Source: Asterionellopsis glacialis (taxonomy: Eukaryota; Bacillariophyta; Plagiogrammaphyceae; Rhaphoneidales; Asterionellopsidaceae). Taken from it: a stretch of DNA of 12,233 bases. Of this stretch, positions 1 through 7,807 are shown in pieces. Positions within the stretch are counted from its first letter, which is position 1; each line of letters starts with the position of its first letter. The notes under the pieces were generated by a model. The model did no database searches and had not been told where the DNA came from. It was given only the letters and a program-made list of their open reading frames with translations. The stretch covers positions 1 to 12,233 of the forward strand of contig WKLE02000727.1 of assembly GCA_014885115.2 (NCBI GenBank), given 5' to 3'. Position numbers and translations under genes: made by a program.

Positions 1-1
1 A

Positions 2-1140
2 CCGCCGAGATGCACAGATCCGATTGGTAGATTAGCTACCGGTAGTCTATTAACGGATTTAAAGAACTTATTTTACCACCAACTACTATTATTTGCAGAG
101 GAGCAACTGATAACAATGGCATCTCAGCAGGATGCTGATGACGGTCTAAGCCAGAGTAGTGGTGGTGAAGAAGCTGAAGACATTGATAAGGAGCCCTCAA
201 TGCTCCCTCCCATATGTACTGTTTGGGATGATACTGTGCAGATACTGAACATGTGCAGAAATCACCAGATGGCAATTCTAGGAGATGGTGCTATGATTAA
301 GAAGATCCCATTTATCAACATTATTGGAGTAGGTGCAACATTGTCTATGGTGGTATTGGAGGTAGTGAATTGTATGCTGCACATGGCTTTAGGAGGAAAG
401 AAAGATGCTACATATATTGCCAACAAATTCCTTCCTTATCTACAAAAGCACAACCCTGTAAAGACCTGAACAGATGTCATATTCTTTTTATGGTGCAGCA
501 TTGGTGCAGAAGGCAGGACAAATCTTGGCTGCCAGGTACCCACCCATGAGTAGCCCAGAATTGATGAGATATACTATCTCATTCATAAATCTATGGTGGC
601 AATTCAACAAATGTCACAATATCTCAATGACAGATCCGTATTTCCTAGCAGATTGGAAAAGGATGATGGGGAAATGGTTATGATTTTGTGTCTGACAATG
701 AGGATGAGGAAGGTGCTGGCTTGGATGATGATGATGATGAAACAAGGATGAAGATGATCAAGGAGGGCAGCAATATCAACAGCAACTTGAGCCATCTGAT
801 TTTAAACCTTTGGATAAAAAGAAAGAAACCCATTATTAGTGACATTGCTATTCTTGGATGGCTTCTTTCAGTCAAAGACAAAGTCAGGGATGATGTCAAT
901 AGTCAAATTGATGGTGGACATTATGATGTGGCTTAACGTGTCATCACAAAAATTTATGCCCATGACACAGATGAAAACATCAAAGATACAATTGATACAT
1001 TTTGAAATGCACTTAAACAATTTCAAAATTGTACTGGCATATTTGCAATATGAATAGATGGAATAGCAGTGATGCTATGCATGGGTGATCACATACATGG
1101 CATGAAAAGTATTCTCTTCCATATACTGAGCTAAGTCCTA
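2..1140 (+). pseudogene. Decayed hAT-like (DUF659-type) transposase, 5' end outside window
   Basis: No intact protein remains. The frame is open from base 2 to a TGA at 467-469, so the ATG at 116 need not be the start. Conserved-looking blocks are 'GDGAMIKKIP', then 'HMALGGKKDATYIANKFLP', which match the RNase H-like core of DUF659/hAT transposases. The frame shifts near 475-500 at a T run, giving 'GAALVQKAGQILAARYP', a block that normally follows 'FDGA'. An acidic stretch (Asp/Glu, 688-750) follows. Around 838-1050 a frame reads 'GWLLSVKDKVRDDVNSQI' and 'RVITKIYAHDTDENIKDTI', with TAA at 934 and TGA at 1003 and 1051. A last piece at 1053-1130 reads 'WHEKYSLPYTEL', with TGA at 1086. After about 1140 the similarity stops, and the expected hAT dimerisation region is missing. 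Family assignment is from recalled motifs, not a search. The element is inactive. Confidence 0.68.
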
Positions 1141-1400
1141 AATATGCCTTCAGAAATGTAAATTACCAAATGATGGACAGTAGTTCTCAGTGTACTTTTT
1201 CTGAGCAAGGTTGAGTTTTCTATTGTGGAATACAAGAGGCTTATCATCCTGCATTATGATGCCTCCAAGTTAATAGTCACTTGCATCAGTATGATATATA
1301 CAGAATTCCTTCTTAAAGTTAGGGAATGCTAATAGTATTTCTCTACTTATGACTTCTTTTATTTTTTTCAAAGGCTCTTTGACATGGATTGGACCATATG
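1141..1400. other. Unassigned spacer between hAT-like and Ty3 remnants
   Basis: I could not assign this stretch. The frame from 1053 stays open to a TGA at 1212, but its residues after 'YTEL' no longer resemble the hAT-like family. No LTR, primer-binding site or clear terminal repeat was recognised. It should contain the junction between the two transposon remnants. Confidence 0.4.
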
Positions 1401-1420
1401 AATTTGGCCTTGTTGTTGGA

Positions 1421-1735
1421 TACCATATCCCAACTACTCCTTATCTCCACAAGAACAGTTCTCATGATACTAGTGAATGCTGTGCCCTGGACAAGTACAT
1501 TGACCAACATCAGAAAGATGGCAACAAGGAGCAGCCTAAGTACAAGCGCAAGCACTTCCAGAAGTACCATAAGCAGGAATTAAATGCCATCGCAACTCAA
1601 GTCAAAGATTTATTGACTAAGAGCTTGTCAAGTAAGAACAAGCACAAAAGCAAAGCTTCCAACAAGGATTCTGATGGCAATGATAGTGATGTCAAAAAAT
1701 GCTATAACTTCAACTTCAAAACCTTTAATATTGAT
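1421..1735 (+). pseudogene. Ty3/gypsy gag C-terminal remnant (nucleocapsid-like)
   Basis: In the frame beginning at 1349 the residues 'HKNSSHDTSECCALDKYI' (1453-1506) resemble the retroelement zinc-knuckle pattern C-x2-H-x5-H-x4-C, with the first Cys apparently replaced by Leu. A very basic Lys-rich stretch follows (about 1507-1665), as expected for a nucleic-acid-binding nucleocapsid tail. A short acidic segment then leads toward the protease. The N-terminal capsid portion of Gag is not visible. The 1349 ATG is not preceded by anything that marks a real start, so this is treated as the tail of a larger protein. Assignment rests on the zinc-knuckle-like motif and on its position just before protease and RT, so it is moderate. 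Confidence 0.5.
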
Positions 1736-1744
1736 AACGAGGAG

Positions 1745-2189
1745 ATAAGAAATTTACCAAAAAGCTTAAGTGTAAACCTGTGCCCAAGACACTCTGGAAG
1801 ACCAAGGGTGAAAATTTTCAACCAATCAAAAGGTCCGTGCAATATTCAAATTTCCCAAATTCGATGATCACAAGGCCATTGAATGGGAATGCCATGTCAT
1901 CAAGACAGAAGGTCAACAATCATACAATATGATAATTGGATGTGAGCTCCTAGAAGAACTAGGTATGATACTTGACTATAAGCAGTGTGTAATGACTTGG
2001 GAGGATGCTGAAGTCCCAATGAAATCAACTGACTATGAGATTGAGGAATCATACAGTATGCTACAGGAACTCACTGAGCCTAAACAAGTACGTGAAGCCA
2101 CGGATTGCATGAACAGGATTCTGGCTGCAACATATGACAAGGCAGAATTGGACAAAGTAACCAGAATGTGTTGGCATCTGCCCCCCTAA
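1745..2189 (+). pseudogene. Ty3/gypsy aspartic protease remnant and linker to RT
   Basis: One frame (about 1751-1830) reads 'KKLKCKPVPKTLWKTKG', and after a frameshift near 1830 the next reads 'FKFPKFDDHKAIEWECHV'. Then comes 'NMIIGCELLEELGMILDYK' (1926-1982), the 'IIGRDLLxELGI' flap-to-C-terminal block of retropepsins in this Ty3 group. The catalytic D-T/S-G triad expected upstream is not found, so the active-site segment is lost or scrambled. The frame then runs through 'VTRMCWHLPP' to a TAA at 2187, after which the same frame carries the RT. The retropepsin would cleave the Gag-Pol polyprotein in an intact element. This one is dead. Confidence 0.7.
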
Positions 2190-3080
2190 GGACAGAAAAA
2201 CTTAAACGCACTACTTAAGAAATACAAACCACTATTTGATGGTACTCTGGGCATGTGGAACATCGATCCAGTAAGTATCGAAATAAAAGAAGGCTCCAAA
2301 CCATACCATGGTAAAGCCTATCCAGTACCCTTCATGTACAATCGACTACGTAGAGACAAAGTAGAACAACCAGTACGTATAGGAGTACTACAAAAACTCA
2401 ATAGGTAAGAATGGGCAGCTCCTAGTAGCTTCCCACAACCTAAGAAAAATGATACTATCAGGTTTATTTCTGATTTCCAGAAACTGAACGAGTGTATCAT
2501 ACAACACCCATTCCCTATTCTGCATATTCAGGAATTACTTACAAAACTTGAAGGTTTCTCAGATGCATCATCTTTAGACCTAAATATGGGATACTATCAC
2601 ATACAACTAGATGCAGATGCTAGTAAGTTATGTACCATTGTCCTACCATGGGGCAAGTATGAATACTTATGCCTACCCATGGGAGCCGCGAGTTCAGCAG
2701 ATATTTTCCAAGAGAAGATGAGCAAACTTATGTGCAGACTGGAATTCATATGCGTGTACATGGATGATCTATTGCTCCTTACAACGGACAATTTTGATGA
2801 CCATCTAAACAAAATGGACCTGGTACTACAAAGACTACAGGAAGCGGGACTTAAAGTCAATGCTGAGAAATCCTTCTTTGGGTAAACCAAAATGGACTAT
2901 CTTGGTTTTCATGTCTGTTGTAAGGGCATAAGGCCTCTTAATCATAAGGTTTCTGCCATACTAAATATCACACCCCCTACTACTACTAGGAAGATATGAT
3001 CCTTAGTAGGGATGGTCAACTACTATAAACAAATGTGGATACATAGATCCCATGTACTGACTCCACTAACCAAGCTACAG
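2190..3080 (+). pseudogene. Ty3/gypsy reverse transcriptase, interrupted by stops
   Basis: The frame continues directly from the protease linker. Recognisable blocks in order are 'LLKKYKPLFDGTLGMWN', 'KPYHGKAYPVP', 'IRFISDFQKLNE', 'SLDLNMGYYHIQLD' (first catalytic Asp, motif A), 'LPWGKYEYLCLPMG' (motif B region), 'VYMDDLLLL' (motif C, the two catalytic Asp), 'GLKVNAEKSFFG', 'DYLGFHV' and 'GMVNYYKQMW' (connection domain). All three catalytic aspartates survive. The frame is cut by TAA at 2406 and 2883 and TGA at 2997. The last falls where an Arg is usual before 'S(L/F)VGMVNYY'. An intact protein would make cDNA from the element RNA in virus-like particles. Confidence 0.92.
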
Positions 3081-3361
3081 GGCAAAGGGGTTAAGTTTAA
3101 ATGGGGCAAAGAACAACAAACAGCCTTCAACAATATTAAGAAAATAATTGCCAAAGACTCCCAAACTAAATACAACACACATGATCAAGAACTCCTATTG
3201 ATCATAGAAGTACTTAGGGAGTATTGATATATCCTACTAGGTCAACGTATTATCTTACATATGGACCATAAAAATCTAACCTGCGACAACTGTCAAACCG
3301 ATAGACACATATGGTGGCGCATGTTTGTAGAAGAATACACACCCAAACTAAGGTATATATA
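3081..3361 (+). pseudogene. Ty3/gypsy RNase H, internally deleted
   Basis: After RT the frame reads 'FKWGKEQQTAFNNIKKIIAK' (3099-3158) and then passes straight to 'KYNTHDQELLLIIEVLREY', TGA (3225), 'YILLGQRIILHMDHKNLT'. In Ty3 elements about 40-45 residues normally lie between these blocks, including the 'TDAS' catalytic Asp and the 'A(F/Y)xSRKL' strand. Here they are missing without loss of frame, so an in-frame deletion removed the front of the domain. The 'HMDHKNLT' block with its later Asp remains. A two-base excess in the TATATA stretch at 3353-3360 then shifts the frame just before 'KGKHN', which is split by the LINE insertion. Confidence 0.82.
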
Positions 3362-3379
3362 AAAGGCAAACATAACATA
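3362..3379. repeat. Target-site duplication, left copy (18 bp)
   Basis: AAAGGCAAACATAACATA is identical to 6734-6751. It lies in Ty3 pol codons reading 'KGKHNI', and the right copy resumes exactly there, so removing one copy plus the inserted DNA restores collinearity. Confidence 0.93.
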
Positions 3380-3391
3380 ATAACTTTTCAA

Positions 3392-3401
3392 TTTATTTAT
3401 T
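3392..3401 (-). promoter_or_regulatory. Overlapping AATAAA polyadenylation signals of the LINE
   Basis: On the - strand this reads AATAAATAAA, two overlapping AATAAA hexamers, ending about 12 bases before the left boundary of the insertion at 3380. The position fits cleavage and polyadenylation at the element's 3' end. Confidence 0.55.
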
Positions 3402-3503
3402 AATCGCTGCAGCTACTGATAACTATGGAAATCAAGTCTACTCGCGACGACAGCCGGGACCATCAGGGTAGGGGTTTTACATGACGTAAAACTCGAATTC
3501 TGC

Positions 3504-6500
3504 TCAGTCTGGCTGAAATTGAAAGTAATGGTTAATCGTCCTGACTCCTTTGATTGCCCACGATTTTGCATGTTTGACGCTATTTAAGATTGTTGGGCGC
3601 CATGTTGAAATCCAATTTTGTAATTGAGTAGTCGCGGCTTCGTTTGTATGTTGATCAACGGTTTCATAGAATATATCTTTGTCTTTGGCTAGGACTTCGT
3701 CTTTGAGGTTGTATAAAGCTTCCATTTCGTTTAATGTTCTTTCCCTGGTGATAGCTTGGCGGGCTCGGTAATCTATTCCATGTTTAATAGAGTTGCGAAT
3801 ATGCCAGTATTGTGGATACCAGGAAAGGATGGCGCGACATATGGCTGTCGTCCATGCTTGCCCTGTAAGCCTTCGATGGGGACTTGAATGATAGTGGTGA
3901 TCCTGTAATCGCGACCATTGTACAGAAAAACGACCAAACATAATTTGTATCCAGCCTAATTCTGATTGAGCGTCGTAAAGATTTGGCAAAGGATGGGTAG
4001 AGGTATTGTTTGGGGTTCCGAAGAGGGAATCAAGTCCGTGCAGTAGAGTATCACGAATTATTGGATCAGATTTCAGTTTATCACAAAGTGCTCTGAGATG
4101 TTGTAAAAGTAATTTCCTTTTGTTATGCAACTCGGAATGTTTACATTGGAAATGATGTAGCATTGTTTCTTCTTCTTTTCTGCAAGCTGGGCATAAAGAA
4201 TCACATGTTGTGTCGTATCTTGCTACTACAGGGTTGAGTGGTAAATGCGAATGGACTAGTTTGACGAGTATTGGGTGCTTCTGGGACAGGTCCGATAGCA
4301 CGGTGGAGTGCGCTTGCATATCGATGTTTTGGTAGTGAAGTGGTGACAAATTGTGCCTCGTTTGAATGTAATCAACTAGGGCAGGAGCGTGACGGGCGAA
4401 CCTGATAGTAGACGGGTATTTGCCATTGCACGTGATGCCGTTGATGTTAAGTTGTGCTCGATTACATGGAAGTTGGATAACCTGGGACAGTGTTGGTGGC
4501 TGTTCCGTATGGTGTACTTGAGTGGCTAAATGATCGGCTTCTACGTTGAGTTGGGCGGGGAGGGGTAAGTCATGGAAGGAATTTTCATTGTCTTGGTGTC
4601 CATGGACGTGAAGGAGTGGATAATCAGGTAAAAGCAGTAGAGTGTTGCATATCATTTGAATGATATCCCAATCGCATGCTAAAGTGGAATTGGCTGTGCT
4701 ATAGGCCTGTTGGCGTGTTTTTGCAATTCGGGATAGTAAGGAAGCGCTATCCGTGAATTGTTGCAATTGGATATTTTCCATCCAGTCTATTCGAAAATAG
4801 ATACGTAGTAGGTTAAGAAATGTCACCCAGGAAAGGCAACCATATGCTTCTGCGCGCATGGAGTTACCTATGGAGCATCCATATGCCCATCCGGAACAGG
4901 ATACGATGCGTGTGCCTTGACTGGTTGCTGCTATCCATCCAAACGTGCCATTACCCGAGGACGACACAGAGCCGTCGCTTGTTATAATCACTGAATGATA
5001 GGTGACATATTGGATAATATCGTCAAGGGGAACGAGGAACTGTAATTTTGGTAACAACTGTGTTGTCCAGAGGGGTTGGTCTCTGAGAAAGGATTCGAAG
5101 TTATCGTGACGTATAGTGGGGGGGGTTCGTATAGGAAATGTATTGGATATTTGCCACCCCAGTAATTGACCCGTTGTATCGACTGGCACGCAAGTGGTGG
5201 GGACTGTGTCGGTGTATCTGTTGGAAGAGGTGTAGATTCCCTGCTGATTTGGTTGGCATATGATGAACCCGGATGGGCATCTAATGTATAGAATCTGGTC
5301 TTCTGAATTGAGATAAGCAGGCCAGTGCTGGCGCAAATCGCTCGGGTGGAGTAACCAATCTGTTAATGGCTGATGTAATTTGCCTTGTTTAGTTGAAAAT
5401 AATCTGCACGCTTTTCTCCAAAGTCGCCAGGATGTGTCATCGGGTCGTTGTTGGCGGAATGTTTTCATTTGGGTGGTGTTAGAATCTATTAGGAGTACTC
5501 CCGCTAAGACGCCTGGTTGTAGCTGGGTTCCCGAAGCAGTGGCAATGTCAGAGATGGTGATGGCCTGGAGATACAGCCTGCAATAGTTGATCGAGCGGAT
5601 CTCGTGAGGTTTAAAGGTAGGATGGTCGAGGACGATGTCCATTATACATCGGTCATGAATTCGCTGGGGTTGATTTAAAGGATCAGTCTTCAGAACGATG
5701 GTGCCGTTAAATGTAGATAGAAAGTGTCGTAGGGATTGGAACCATTTAGCCTCAAGATGTGGGAGTGGGAGTTCTGGTTTCTCTAGTGGCGAATAGCTAG
5801 TTCCCGACTGAGCCATGATCCAAGAGAAGTTGATTTCTAAAAGTTTAGATATAAAGGACTCAAACCTCCAGTGTTTGAGATATAATTCAACTTGTCCTAT
5901 TCCTTGTATGTCATAGAGTGTTCGCCATGCTAAACCACCCAAAGCTTTAGGACCAAAAACGATGGCTTGTTTGGTATTACGGTTGAATCCAGCTTTAGCG
6001 AGGAGTAACCGGGTAGGTTTCTGTTGGATAGAGATTAGGTCGCGTTCTTTGAAGTGACTGAGAGGCAAGCTGTATCCGATACTTGGTAGAAATATAGCGT
6101 AGTAGTATGTCCAGGCGTCCTGCCGTTGGAATGGACTTGCTTGTATAACTTCGAGGTGTCGGTTACTTTTTTCGCGAAGAACGAGGAGCTGTGTGACCTG
6201 GTTGCCGCTTGGCGACTTAAAACAGCCTAGTGTTTCATGGTCGTTATAGGGGGAACGGCGGGATATTACCAAATTACATGTTTCTGAATTAGATGGGATA
6301 GATATCTTCAGGTGAGAAAAGTCATTATGTAATACGGGTTCTCCCTTCGGAGTGAACTGATAATCAGATACATGATACAAACATTTTGATAGCTCGAGAT
6401 CGCCGCCAGATTGCCAAAGAAGTTGGTTCCAAAGGTGGGCGTCTTGCTGCATTTTTGAGAAAAGTGTGCCGATCTGTTCTTGCGGGTCTGTCGAGTTACA

Positions 6501-6731
6501 ATATCCGGTGCTGTCGTCCACGAAACCGATCATGCTGATTCGGAGCTTGTGTTTCTTGTTAATAGAATGAAAAGTGGCGCCATGAGCTCTGGAATTATGA
6601 CAATCAAAGAGTACACTGCTAATAAATACCCAAATGACTGGCGAATTTCCGCTTCCTTGACCTGATCCATATATTGGGTAATCGTTGCAATGTTTATAAT
6701 GAGATTCAGATAATCCGAGAGATGTTTTAAG
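3504..6731 (-). CDS. LINE-type ORF: RT C-terminal part, RNase H and CCHC knuckle (5' partial)
   Basis: The frame is open from the element's 5' edge (codon at 6731) to TGA at 3504-3506, about 1075 codons without a stop. A methionine at 6533 follows the RT core and is probably not a native start. Upstream of it the frame reads 'YGSGQGSGNSP' (RT motif B-like). Residues 3-7 after that Met are 'GFVDD', the RT catalytic aspartates. A thumb and connector region follows. Counting from that Met, an RNase H domain lies at about 516-670 with D520 ('TSDGS'), E562 ('RAEAYG'), D595 ('FTDSASL'), H646 ('HGHQD') and D667 ('EADHLA'), a complete catalytic set. A CCHC knuckle (C781, C784, H793, C797) is near the C-terminus. 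The protein would reverse-transcribe element RNA at the target site. The front of the RT and any upstream endonuclease are truncated. Confidence 0.93.
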   Translation of the reverse strand, partial: LKTSLGLSESHYKHCNDYPIYGSGQGSGNSPVIWVFISSVLFDCHNSRAHGATFHSINKKHKLRISMIGFVDDSTGYCNSTDPQEQIGTLFSKMQQDAHLWNQLLWQSGGDLELSKCLYHVSDYQFTPKGEPVLHNDFSHLKISIPSNSETCNLVISRRSPYNDHETLGCFKSPSGNQVTQLLVLREKSNRHLEVIQASPFQRQDAWTYYYAIFLPSIGYSLPLSHFKERDLISIQQKPTRLLLAKAGFNRNTKQAIVFGPKALGGLAWRTLYDIQGIGQVELYLKHWRFESFISKLLEINFSWIMAQSGTSYSPLEKPELPLPHLEAKWFQSLRHFLSTFNGTIVLKTDPLNQPQRIHDRCIMDIVLDHPTFKPHEIRSINYCRLYLQAITISDIATASGTQLQPGVLAGVLLIDSNTTQMKTFRQQRPDDTSWRLWRKACRLFSTKQGKLHQPLTDWLLHPSDLRQHWPAYLNSEDQILYIRCPSGFIICQPNQQGIYTSSNRYTDTVPTTCVPVDTTGQLLGWQISNTFPIRTPPTIRHDNFESFLRDQPLWTTQLLPKLQFLVPLDDIIQYVTYHSVIITSDGSVSSSGNGTFGWIAATSQGTRIVSCSGWAYGCSIGNSMRAEAYGCLSWVTFLNLLRIYFRIDWMENIQLQQFTDSASLLSRIAKTRQQAYSTANSTLACDWDIIQMICNTLLLLPDYPLLHVHGHQDNENSFHDLPLPAQLNVEADHLATQVHHTEQPPTLSQVIQLPCNRAQLNINGITCNGKYPSTIRFARHAPALVDYIQTRHNLSPLHYQNIDMQAHSTVLSDLSQKHPILVKLVHSHLPLNPVVARYDTTCDSLCPACRKEEETMLHHFQCKHSELHNKRKLLLQHLRALCDKLKSDPIIRDTLLHGLDSLFGTPNNTSTHPLPNLYDAQSELGWIQIMFGRFSVQWSRLQDHHYHSSPHRRLTGQAWTTAICRAILSWYPQYWHIRNSIKHGIDYRARQAITRERTLNEMEALYNLKDEVLAKDKDIFYETVDQHTNEAATTQLQNWISTWRPTILNSVKHAKSWAIKGVRTINHYFQFQPD

Positions 6732-6733
6732 TT

Positions 6734-6751
6734 AAAGGCAAACATAACATA
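6734..6751. repeat. Target-site duplication, right copy (18 bp)
   Basis: Identical to 3362-3379. Downstream, Ty3 pol continues in frame as 'KGKHNIVKDVLSHL', the usual end of RNase H leading into integrase. Confidence 0.93.
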
Positions 6752-7694
6752 GTAAAGGATGTGCTCTCCCATCTAGATCTACTCAATACTAACAAGGAAG
6801 CCATCCCTGAATGCTATATCACTGACAAAGATATGGCAGAAATGTACTATTTAAATAGGACACAGCATAGCGATAGTGACAAGGGTTTCCCCCTCAGGTA
6901 CCCTGACATCCTCAAGCACCAACTTAAGGACCATCAACTCAAACAAGACACACTTAACAAAAAGGGTTTCTCTGAATGCCTATTTCATGGGGGCAGACAA
7001 TCTTACAGCCTTACATGCTACAAAAACAAAATATGCATTCTGTCAACTCTACAAAAGAGAAAGGTACAATTGTACCATGCATACTTATGTCATCCTGGGA
7101 AGACTCAAACCAAAGAGACAATCTGGCAGCACTTATGGTGGCCCAAGCTATGTGAGCACGTAACAACCTACTGCAAAACATGCCACACCTGCCAGTGGAA
7201 TAAACGTCAGCACAAAAAGTATGGACACCTGCCTGAAAAAGATGCAGAAGCCACACCATGGGATTGCTTATGTGTTGACCTCATAGGACCCTATATTATC
7301 AAAAGAAAAGGTCACAAGGACCTCACTCTATGCTGCGTTACTATGATCAACCCAGCAATGGGGTGGTTTGAGATTGCGCCTTGGTCTGAAAGGAGCAGTA
7401 TTGAAATTGCGAACATAGTAGATCAGCAGTGGTTTGCACAATACCCAAAGCCTATGCAAGTCACTTTTGACCAAGGCATGGAATTCATGAAGGATTTCCA
7501 TAGTATGCTAGATGATGAGTACTACATCAAGCATAAACCAATCACTACCCATAACCCACAAGCGAATGCTACTGTGGAGAGGATACATTAAGTAGTGGGG
7601 AATATAATACAAACCCATGAGGTACAACATAGTACCAAAGAAAACCCTTGGGCCAGTGTACTCACTGCCACTGCATATGCCATATGTTCCACTT
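6737..7694 (+). pseudogene. Ty3/gypsy integrase, C-terminally truncated
   Basis: The frame is open from the insertion boundary to TAA at 7589-7591. Counting from the codon at 6761, the zinc-binding HHCC module is H106, H111, C138 and C141 ('YHAYLCHPGK' and 'CKTCHTCQ'). The catalytic core has D173 ('CVDLIGPY'), D237 ('TFDQGMEF') and E273 ('NPQANATVERIH'). D237 and E273 are separated by 35 residues, the canonical DX35E spacing. The TAA stands where this family usually has Gln after 'ERIH' (CAA to TAA). The frame then continues 'VVGNIIQTHEV' and 'NPWASVLTATAYAI' before similarity ends abruptly near 7694. The C-terminal DNA-binding domain is missing. An intact enzyme would insert element cDNA. 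Fewer lesions are visible here than in the RT. Confidence 0.92.
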
Positions 7695-7807
7695 ACGACT
7701 GGCGCTATTAAAATGTTACCCCCTAGATTAATTTGACTACTTTTTTTTCTTTCGTGCGCTTTTGAGAAATCGCGCTCCAAAGATTTTTGCTCAATTTTTG
7801 TGCACTT
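7695..7807. other. Junction and AT-rich non-coding stretch
   Basis: Integrase similarity breaks off near 7694. The following bases are AT-rich with a T8 run and no recognisable gene. The left boundary of whatever element carries the next gene must lie here. No terminal inverted repeat or target duplication was recognised. Confidence 0.4.

Larger units (their letters stand above)
3380..6733 (-). mobile_element. 5'-truncated non-LTR (LINE-type) retrotransposon
   Basis: This 3354 bp insertion lies between two perfect 18 bp direct repeats inside the Ty3 pol gene, in opposite orientation to it. The coding content (RT C-terminal part, RNase H, CCHC knuckle) and the 5' truncation in the middle of the RT domain are typical of target-primed reverse transcription by non-LTR elements. 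The 3' end (left side) has a 124 bp untranslated region with overlapping AATAAA signals close to the terminus. There is no long poly(A) tail, and the end reads AAAAGTTAT. Base composition differs strongly from the surroundings: CpG is common here and scarce outside. The copy therefore looks young but cannot be self-mobile, because the front of the RT and any endonuclease are missing. Confidence 0.92.
1401..7694 (+). mobile_element. Ty3/gypsy-type LTR retrotransposon remnant, split by a LINE insertion
   Basis: The order gag tail, protease, reverse transcriptase, RNase H, integrase is that of the Ty3/gypsy class. Excluding the inserted 3380-6733 segment, about 2.9 kb remain. No LTRs were recognised on either side. 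The gag N-terminal part and the integrase C-terminal part are both absent, so the copy is truncated at both ends. Pol reads mainly in one frame from about 1832 to 3357 but contains at least five stops (TAA 2187, TAA 2406, TAA 2883, TGA 2997, TGA 3225). The frame changes next to the insertion site and continues into integrase at 6737. The copy cannot encode a working polyprotein. Confidence 0.88.

Noticed and set aside
36..45. 10 bp palindrome CTACCGGTAG
   Set aside because: Lies inside the hAT-like open frame near the window edge. A 10 bp palindrome alone is not enough to propose a regulatory or terminal site.
724..740. GAT microsatellite
   Set aside because: Only about five units, encoding part of an Asp/Glu-rich stretch in the hAT-like gene. 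This is low-complexity coding sequence, not a notable repeat.
6530..6772. A separate small - strand gene upstream of the LINE frame
   Set aside because: It is out of frame with the RT, crosses the target duplication, and the overlapping frame carries real RT motifs.
1141..7740. LTRs flanking the Ty3 element
   Set aside because: No repeated sequence bounded by TG...CA was found by eye on both sides, and gag and integrase are truncated, so the LTRs appear to be lost.
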